Assembly: GCA_014730285.1 (NCBI GenBank)
Contig: WJIM01000301.1
Location: forward strand, 1-7,408
Source: Candidatus Zixiibacteriota bacterium
GTDB taxonomy: Bacteria; Zixibacteria; MSB-5A5; JAABVY01
DNA length: 7,408 nt
Direction: 5' to 3'
Part shown: positions 1 to 4,823 of the stretch, piece after piece
Numbering within the stretch: position 1 is the stretch's first letter
Layout: each line of letters opens with the position of its first letter
The notes under the pieces: model-generated
The model's database searches: none
The model's input: the letters and a program-made list of their open reading frames with translations, nothing else
What the model was told of the DNA's origin: nothing
Made by a program: the position numbers and the translations under genes

Positions 1-714
1 CAGCCGCATCTGCTGACGCGCTTTATGGCAATCAAGGATCCCGCCAAACTCCGTCAGGGTTCTCTGGTCGCGATAACATGGGCGCTTCTGGCATTCTGGG
101 GCGCGGTTTTGATCGGAATTGTCGCCAATGGATTAGTGCGCACACAATCGATAGATTTCGGCGAACTTGCAGTGCTCTTCAATGATCCTGAGAAGGTGAT
201 GCCGTTTCTGGCGTCGTTCCTTCTGCCGGCATGGCTGGCGGGTATCCTGATTTCGGGCGCGATTGCGGCTATGATGTCGACCGCCGACAGCCAGCTTCTG
301 GTTTCGACCTCGGCTGTATCCGAAGATGTTTACCATCAGATGATAAACAAGCGGGCCAGCCAGCGCCGTCTGGTATTTCTTTCACGCGCCGCCACGCTTG
401 CAATCGGAATTATTGCGTTTATCCTGGCGATTACCGCGCAGGAGCTGGTTTATGATCTGGTGCTGTATGCCTGGGCCGGGCTGGGCGCGGCCTTCGGACC
501 CGGGCTTTTGATGACACTCTGGTGGAAGCGCACCACCAAATGGGGTGTGCTGGCGGGTATGCTTGTGGGTACTGCGACTGTGATCATCTGGAAAAATGTC
601 CCGGCATTGGATGCGTTTATTTATGAGATCATCCCCGGTTTTATCTTCGCATTTATTTCAGTAGTATTTGTAAGCTTAATCACCCAGAGTTCCCGGACGC
701 CAAAACAGAATTAA
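1..714 (+). CDS. putP: Sodium:solute symporter, PutP-like (sodium/proline), C-terminal part
   Basis: Inner-membrane sodium-coupled transporter of the SSS family, most like the sodium/proline symporter PutP. The frame is open from base 1, where it reads QPHLLTRFMAIKD. This matches the GQPH-RFMA segment conserved in PutP, so the gene is cut by the window edge and the ATG at 25 is internal. 237 residues are visible, roughly the last half of a ~500-aa family member. The motif GAIAAMMSTADSQLLV lies at fragment residues ~86-101. The Ser-Thr pair (S93, T94) corresponds to the SSS residues that coordinate sodium. Several hydrophobic helices follow, with the family-typical AWAGLGAAFGPG stretch and an IIPGF segment near the C-terminus. 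The tail is short and polar. Substrate assignment to proline is inferred from overall resemblance; another SSS substrate such as pantothenate or another solute remains possible. The next gene starts about 40 bp downstream. Confidence 0.8.
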   Translation, partial: QPHLLTRFMAIKDPAKLRQGSLVAITWALLAFWGAVLIGIVANGLVRTQSIDFGELAVLFNDPEKVMPFLASFLLPAWLAGILISGAIAAMMSTADSQLLVSTSAVSEDVYHQMINKRASQRRLVFLSRAATLAIGIIAFILAITAQELVYDLVLYAWAGLGAAFGPGLLMTLWWKRTTKWGVLAGMLVGTATVIIWKNVPALDAFIYEIIPGFIFAFISVVFVSLITQSSRTPKQN

Positions 715-754
715 AATCTTGCAATCTGATAAACACCATAGTTTCTTTGGGATC

Positions 755-2281
755 ATGCGAAAAACGGCAGTTATATTTTTCACTTTGATTGTTGTGATGG
801 CCAACTCAGCCATGGCGATGTCTATCGAGCCGGCAGATAGCTGGGTTTATGAGTCTCTGGATTTGCTGAGCCATTACAAACAGCCGCTATATTTTCAGAA
901 TCAAAGGCCGTATTGGCGGGATATGATATTGAATGGGCCAGGCAACAATTATGAAGATCGAAATTATTATATCGATGCCCTCACGAGCGTCAATTTTGGA
1001 AATCGCGTGGCTGACTGGGAATATAAACGAATTCGAAAAGAGCTTGATCATATTAGGACTTTCTGGAAGGCATTGAAAGGGGAAATGTTGAGATTGAAAA
1101 TCACCCCTTATAGCCTAAACCATTTTGAGAACGATGAAAGCCCGCTATACAGGATTGGAATGAAAGCTGAGGGCACTATCAACTTCTTTAACAGCGTTTT
1201 CCTCCAGCTCCGCGGCCGTTTCGAAAACAAAGGACATCTGGACAGCTTCGCCAAAGTTCGCAGATGGGGAGACAAGCTGACAAGTCACTTCGACTATGCT
1301 CTACTGGGGTACAAATACAAAGACTTTCGTTTTACAATCGGGCGGACATTTCGCGCCTGGGGTCCGGAGGACAACGACCGTCTTCTGCTTTCAACCAACT
1401 CACCGCCCTTCAACCAGATTTCGACGGAATATAGCGGCAAATGGCTGGCCTTTCAGTTCTGGGCGGCTCAGCTCGATCAGTTTCTTGATCCCGAAGGCGA
1501 TAAATGGAATCGGTTTTTTTCTGCTCACCGGCTGGTGGTTAAACCGCATAAGCGTCTTGAGATAGGCCTTTCGGAGACAGTGCTGTATGCCCGCGAGAAC
1601 GCCGGATGGGATTTGATGTATCTGAATCCGCTTCTGCCATTTTATGTCGAGCAGTATAACAATAGAATCGATGATAATATTTACATGGATATCGACTTCA
1701 CATGGTATCCTGTCGACGGCCTGAAACTCTACGGTGAACTTCTAATCGATGATTTCCAGATTGATTTTGTTTCCGAATCGCATCAGGTTGGATTCAATCT
1801 CGGAATCTCGGAATTGGGCCTATTTCTTTCGGAATATCTTCAGCTTGAAATCGATTATACTCAAATTAGAAACTCGGTCTATGGCCAGAATAAATTCTAT
1901 AATGTTTTCTCTCATGAGGATGTGATAATCGGATCGTCACTGGGTACCGATTCCGACCGCTTGAGATACAGGGCAACCTATCATACAAATCCGTTCCTGC
2001 GAATCTCGATCGGCGGCGAGTATAGGCGTAAGGGTGAGGGACGTTACGATACTGCCGAGTATCCCGCGCCCAAAGGACTGGACTTTCCGAGCGGTATTGT
2101 AGAAAATGAATGGGATAATTATCTGAGATTTGATATCCTAAAGGGTACGATAATCGAAGGGGCAGTCACGGCGGGCTACAGGTCGATTGAGAATCTGGAT
2201 AATGCGGATGGGGAAAGCCTGGATTCCCCGTATCTATCAGTTAATATTTTCTATCATTTCAAGCAACTGTTTTTATTATAA
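755..2281 (+). CDS. Secreted outer-membrane beta-barrel protein, Wzi (capsule assembly)-like
   Basis: Predicted outer-membrane protein of 508 residues. The ATG at 755 is preferred over an upstream in-frame TTG at 719 because it begins a clean signal peptide: MRK, a hydrophobic stretch, then a likely cleavage after the AMA at residues 19-21. Neither start has a strong Shine-Dalgarno sequence. The mature part alternates polar and aromatic residues, as expected of beta-strands. GRTFRAWGPEDNDRLLLS (about 196-213) followed by TNSPPF, and LKLYGELLIDDFQID (about 323-337), resemble the Wzi capsule-assembly family, which binds surface polysaccharide in enterobacteria. That role is inferred here, since no wza/wzb/wzc-type capsule genes are visible in the window. 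The barrel's likely last strand ends SVNIFYHF, but six more residues (KQLFLL) follow before the stop. It could instead be an uncharacterised barrel sharing only local motifs. It lies on the same strand 40 bp after the symporter; co-transcription is possible but unproven. Confidence 0.6.
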   Translation: MRKTAVIFFTLIVVMANSAMAMSIEPADSWVYESLDLLSHYKQPLYFQNQRPYWRDMILNGPGNNYEDRNYYIDALTSVNFGNRVADWEYKRIRKELDHIRTFWKALKGEMLRLKITPYSLNHFENDESPLYRIGMKAEGTINFFNSVFLQLRGRFENKGHLDSFAKVRRWGDKLTSHFDYALLGYKYKDFRFTIGRTFRAWGPEDNDRLLLSTNSPPFNQISTEYSGKWLAFQFWAAQLDQFLDPEGDKWNRFFSAHRLVVKPHKRLEIGLSETVLYARENAGWDLMYLNPLLPFYVEQYNNRIDDNIYMDIDFTWYPVDGLKLYGELLIDDFQIDFVSESHQVGFNLGISELGLFLSEYLQLEIDYTQIRNSVYGQNKFYNVFSHEDVIIGSSLGTDSDRLRYRATYHTNPFLRISIGGEYRRKGEGRYDTAEYPAPKGLDFPSGIVENEWDNYLRFDILKGTIIEGAVTAGYRSIENLDNADGESLDSPYLSVNIFYHFKQLFLL

Positions 2282-2334
2282 TATCTATTCCTCAAAGAGC
2301 GCGGTTCAAGATGCGTATAAAATTTGATTGAGTC

Positions 2335-2356
2335 CATGCCGAAACTGAAGGGCATG
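2335..2356. other. Weak hairpin downstream of the beta-barrel gene
   Basis: A perfect 6-bp inverted repeat (CATGCC ... GGCATG) with a 10-nt loop lies 54 bp after the beta-barrel stop codon. No T-run follows on either strand, so it is not a convincing intrinsic terminator, although it could slow 3' exonucleases. The surrounding stretch from 2282 to 2393 has no other recognisable feature and no gene. Confidence 0.25.
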
Positions 2357-2393
2357 TTGAGAAAGTAACAGATTAGAAATAAAGACCGATACA

Positions 2394-2518
2394 CGTCATT
2401 CCAAGGAAGTCCCGCCAAAAGCGAGGACGACCGTGGGAATCTCAATCTCTTTTTATCAAAGAACTTATGAGATCACCACGTCGCTCTGGCCAAAAGGCCT
2501 TTGCTCCTCGTGATGACG
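2394..2518. repeat. Palindromic interspersed repeat (REP/MITE-like, non-coding)
   Basis: An imperfect inverted repeat of about 125 bp bounded by CGTCAT at the left and ATGACG at the right. Comparing the left half with the reverse complement of the right half shows further matching blocks: AGGA near the ends, GCGA-type blocks, and an inner ATCTCA (in GGAATCTCAAT on the left, against TTATGAGATCACC on the right), around an AT-rich centre with TTTTTATCAAAG. Each half has its own small hairpin; the clearest is GGCC-AAAA-GGCC at 2488-2499. This layout, including ends reading CGTCATTCC, is typical of short palindromic repeats scattered through many environmental bacterial genomes. It has no coding content of its own. 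Only one copy is in the window, so its repeated nature is inferred. It fills most of the gap before the TPR gene and runs into the false 5' extension of that gene's frame. Confidence 0.6.
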
Positions 2519-2577
2519 AGTTTCGAGGCATTCAGGGTTTATCAACGCCCACTGAAGATTTGAGATTCAATTTTCTT

Positions 2578-3609
2578 ATGAAAACGCTTTTACTTTTTAT
2601 TACAATTCTTGCCGTTTGTGTACCATCTCTCTATGCCGAATTTCCTGACTCTCTGGATATCGAACTGATAAAGACAGGGATTGGGCTGACATTAAACGAG
2701 GAATATAAACCGGCGCGAAGCCTCTATTCCGAGCTTCAGGCAAAATATCCCGACCATCCCTGCGGGCCGTTTTTCATGGCAACGGTTTACCAGGCAAGGA
2801 TGAAAGATTATGAGGATTTCGAATATGAGCAGGAATTTACCGATAATATAGAGCTCTCGATTGAACTGGCCGATAAGTGTCGTGACGAAAACCGGCATGA
2901 CGCCTGGGCCTACTATTTCATGGGCGCCTGCAATCTTTACTGGGCTCTGTTTGAGGGCCGCATGGGCTCGAGCTGGTCGGCGGCACGCAAGGGTATTCGC
3001 GCCAAAAATCTTCTGGAAAAATGTCTCGATCTTGATTCAACGATTTATGACGCACATGCGGGGCTGGGATCATACCGTTACTGGGGGGATGTCAAGGGCG
3101 GCGTTTTTGCCAAACTCCCGTTTGTGGGCGGTGACCGCGGTAGGGGCTTTGAAGAATTAAAGAAAGCTGTGGAGCAATCCTGTTTCTCCCGGGACCTGGC
3201 GTTAAGCGCACTGGCTTTTATCTACATACAGGAGGAGAAATACGATACCGCCGACTCATTGGCCTCGGCATTACGCGAGAAATATCCGCAGGGCAAATCA
3301 TTTTTATGGGCACGGGCATTTGCCAATTTTGAGGCGGAAAGATATGAGAAGGCATTGAGCTTTTTCGACAGCTTGCGAGCGGAGATAAAAGAAGAAGGTC
3401 AGCCGAATAATTATAATCTGTACGAGATATCATACTACAAAACGCTCTGCTACTTTAATCTCGAGAAATATACAGAGGCGATGATCGAAATCGACAATGC
3501 CGAACATTTGATTTTGTCCGATGATGTCCGTGATCGATTACATGATATGATCGATGAGGTGGAGGAGCATAAAGAGAAGATTCGGGAAATTTTATCCGGC
3601 AGTAGATAA
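2578..3609 (+). CDS. Secreted tetratricopeptide-repeat protein, function unknown
   Basis: A 343-residue exported TPR-type protein. The frame is open from an ATG at 2467, but those first 37 codons are translated repeat DNA (MRSPRRSGQKAF...). The ATG at 2578 instead opens a good signal peptide: MKT, a hydrophobic core, and likely cleavage after SLYA at residues 17-20. No clear Shine-Dalgarno precedes it. After the signal come helix pairs with TPR spacing: residues ~36-75 (EEYKPARSLYSELQAKYPDHP), ~108-160, ~205-240 (EEKYDTADSLASALREKYPQG), ~243-270 (ERYEKALSFFDSL) and ~285-312 (EKYTEAMIEIDNAE), then a charged helical C-terminus. The central block AHAGLGSYRYW (159-169), followed by LPFVGGDRGRGFEEL (180-194), looks more like a family signature than generic TPR. 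TPR proteins act as scaffolds for protein contacts, probably periplasmic here. The partner is unknown. The gene stands alone between the repeat and a convergent operon. Confidence 0.75.
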   Translation: MKTLLLFITILAVCVPSLYAEFPDSLDIELIKTGIGLTLNEEYKPARSLYSELQAKYPDHPCGPFFMATVYQARMKDYEDFEYEQEFTDNIELSIELADKCRDENRHDAWAYYFMGACNLYWALFEGRMGSSWSAARKGIRAKNLLEKCLDLDSTIYDAHAGLGSYRYWGDVKGGVFAKLPFVGGDRGRGFEELKKAVEQSCFSRDLALSALAFIYIQEEKYDTADSLASALREKYPQGKSFLWARAFANFEAERYEKALSFFDSLRAEIKEEGQPNNYNLYEISYYKTLCYFNLEKYTEAMIEIDNAEHLILSDDVRDRLHDMIDEVEEHKEKIREILSGSR

Positions 3610-3685
3610 AAAAAACCGGTCAGAATGCCACAGGGGTATAAGGTGAGCTTCAATTAGGGAATCTAGCGGCAGGATTCTGACCGGT
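3608..3685 (-). terminator. Long-looped intrinsic terminator of the ileS-lspA operon
   Basis: A perfect 12-bp inverted repeat (ACCGGTCAGAAT at 3615-3626, its complement at 3674-3685) encloses a 47-nt loop. The stem can extend past a 3-nt bulge through GCC at 3627-3629 and GGC at 3668-3670. Read on the minus strand, the stem is followed at once by eight T (3615 down to 3608), as in a Rho-independent terminator for the leftward operon, 120 nt past the lspA stop. It also begins 5 nt after the TPR stop codon. On the plus strand there is no T-run after it, so any effect there is weaker. The loop is unusually long for a terminator; a miniature element with 12-bp terminal repeats is an alternative. 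Confidence 0.6.
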
Positions 3686-3805
3686 AATAGCCCACATAAT
3701 ATATGCTAATTTTATAGATGCCTTAAACTGGCCCCATACTTATCCAATGATTCGTTTTTTAATCAAGAGATTCGATTTCCCTTTGTCAAGGAAAAATTGA
3801 GCTGC

Positions 3806-4336
3806 TTACTCTTCATTTACATAATCGGCATCAGCATCCATCTCTTTAGGCGTTCCCAGCCCAAAAAGTACGGTTGCCACCAGAAGGATCATACCGACAG
3901 TAACGGCGGCATCGGCGATATTGAAGGTCGGCCAGCGGTCGAACTGATATCCGAGGACCTGGATTTTCAGGAAATTGAAATCGAGGAAATCGACAACCGC
4001 ACCCATTCTGATGCGGTCGAAGAGGTTGCCAATCGCGCCCCCTAATACGATGAAGAGCGAAAGATCGACATATTTATTTTTGCCGAACTCCCTGTATAAA
4101 AAGAAGATAACCAGAAGTACAACTACAATGGCGGAAATCAGATAGAATACATTCGAGCCCAGACGGCTCCCGAAAACGCCGCCGTAGTTCAGTATATATG
4201 TAAATTTGAAGAAGTTGCCCAGAATCTGGTGCGATTCATGGAGGGCGAAATTTTTCTGCACGATTAATTTCGTGACAATATCAACAATAGCAATCGAGAA
4301 GGTAATGGTGAGATAGAATATCAATCTGCGGCGCAT
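3806..4336 (-). CDS. lspA: Lipoprotein signal peptidase (signal peptidase II)
   Basis: Inner-membrane aspartic protease that cleaves the signal peptide of prolipoproteins after the lipobox cysteine has been diacylated by Lgt. At 176 residues it is close to the usual family length. Family motifs appear in order: VDIVTK (18-23), NYGGVFG (50-56), GGAIGNLFDR (99-108), VVDFLDF (114-120) and FNIADAAVTVG (138-148). By alignment with characterised LspA, D116 and D142 form the catalytic pair, with N103, D107 and N139 as conserved active-site neighbours. Four hydrophobic segments are evident (about 5-24, 60-80, 91-107 and 143-160), and the C-terminal tail is short and acidic. D116 and D142 are 26 residues apart, somewhat more than in P. 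aeruginosa LspA, which implies a longer periplasmic loop. The ATG is the only usable start, but the nearest Shine-Dalgarno-like sequence (TAAGGA) is about 18 nt upstream. It lies 45 bp after the dksA-like gene and is probably the last gene of the operon. Confidence 0.95.
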   Translation of the reverse strand: MRRRLIFYLTITFSIAIVDIVTKLIVQKNFALHESHQILGNFFKFTYILNYGGVFGSRLGSNVFYLISAIVVVLLVIFFLYREFGKNKYVDLSLFIVLGGAIGNLFDRIRMGAVVDFLDFNFLKIQVLGYQFDRWPTFNIADAAVTVGMILLVATVLFGLGTPKEMDADADYVNEE

Positions 4337-4381
4337 ATATTTAACCGGTGTTTTTCCTTATTCGTTGGCAATAGCGGTATG

Positions 4382-4759
4382 CTATCGCTTTGCATTTTCC
4401 TCGGCTTCCTTGCACTCGATACAGAACCTGGCATGCGGTACCGCTTTTAGGCGTTCAGCCGAAATATTTTTCCCGCACTTATGGCATTTGCCATAAGTTT
4501 TGTCCTTGATCCTCCGCAGAGCTTCGTCAATATGATAAAGATAACGTTTGCCTTTGGAGGATAGCATAAAGACTTTTTCACGCTCGCTCTGATCGGTGCC
4601 TCGGTCGGCCATATGAAATGTATGGCTGGAGAGCTCACCGCTGGCCTCGCGCTGGGTCGCCTTTCTGGCATCCGCGGACATTCTTTCGATTTCCTGAAAG
4701 ATCGCCGCTCGCCTTTCCAGAAGAAGCTTTTCGTACCTTTTCAGCTCCCTGGCACGCAT
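4382..4759 (-). CDS. TraR/DksA-family zinc-finger transcriptional regulator
   Basis: A 125-residue protein of the TraR/DksA family, whose members enter the RNA polymerase secondary channel and, in well-studied cases, modify promoter responses together with ppGpp. The N-terminal half (about 4-40) and residues about 58-88 are charged heptad-like helices that would form the coiled coil. The link between them, HMADRGTDQSERE (49-61), is the position of the acidic tip. The spacing of its aspartates (D52, D56) differs from the DxxDxA of E. coli DksA and resembles the shorter DksA-like proteins with a D-x-GT motif. A four-cysteine zinc finger follows: C92, C95, C113 and C116 (CHKC ... CIEC). E. coli DksA is 151 residues, so this is a shorter paralogue-type member and should not simply be called dksA. 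Its ATG is preceded by a good ribosome-binding site (AGGAG). It sits between ileS and lspA. Confidence 0.9.
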   Translation of the reverse strand: MRARELKRYEKLLLERRAAIFQEIERMSADARKATQREASGELSSHTFHMADRGTDQSEREKVFMLSSKGKRYLYHIDEALRRIKDKTYGKCHKCGKNISAERLKAVPHARFCIECKEAEENAKR

Positions 4760-4765
4760 CTAACG

Positions 4766-4770
4766 CTCCT
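4766..4770 (-). promoter_or_regulatory. Ribosome-binding site of the TraR/DksA-family gene
   Basis: AGGAG on the minus strand, six bases before the ATG at 4759, is a canonical Shine-Dalgarno sequence and the best in the window. It fixes this start. The hairpin at 4786-4809 ends 15 nt upstream, so the site should stay accessible when that hairpin forms. Confidence 0.7.
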
Positions 4771-4785
4771 GTTAAGATTGCTATT

Positions 4786-4809
4786 GCGGCAGGAAAGGAT
4801 TCCTGCCGC
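4786..4809 (-). promoter_or_regulatory. Perfect 10-bp intercistronic hairpin between ileS and the dksA-like gene
   Basis: GCGGCAGGAA (4786-4795) and its exact complement TTCCTGCCGC (4800-4809) enclose a 4-nt loop, giving a strong GC-rich stem-loop in the 64-bp gap. On the transcribed minus strand a run of six T precedes the stem (just after the ileS stop) and none follows it, so it lacks the layout of an intrinsic terminator. It is better explained as an mRNA-stabilising or processing structure that could adjust ileS output relative to the downstream genes, or as a copy of a small palindromic repeat. The structure is seen directly; the role is inferred. Confidence 0.6.
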
Positions 4810-4823
4810 CGAAAAAACATTAT

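Noticed and set aside
719..754. TTG at 719 as the start of the beta-barrel gene
   Set aside because: It would put 12 polar residues ahead of a complete signal peptide and has no Shine-Dalgarno; the ATG at 755 is the natural start.
2254..2445. Minus-strand 63-aa open frame beginning MRFPRSSSLLAGLPWNDV
   Set aside because: It starts inside the palindromic repeat and overlaps the end of the beta-barrel gene; its N-terminus is translated repeat DNA, with no RBS or family resemblance.
2608..2622. LAVC near residue 14 of the TPR protein as a lipobox
   Set aside because: Val at the -1 position is atypical for signal peptidase II, and a normal signal peptidase I site (SLYA) follows; I do not call it a lipoprotein.
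3748..3800. Minus-strand TTGACA and small AT-rich inverted repeats between lspA and the terminator, as a promoter or extra terminator
   Set aside because: There is no convincing -10 box at 16-18 bp, the stems are only 5 bp, and no T-run follows. A promoter here would only fire into the operon terminator and antisense to the TPR gene.
3797..4045. Plus-strand 82-aa open frame over lspA
   Set aside because: It is antisense to the conserved C-terminal half of LspA, including the catalytic motif; a coding shadow.
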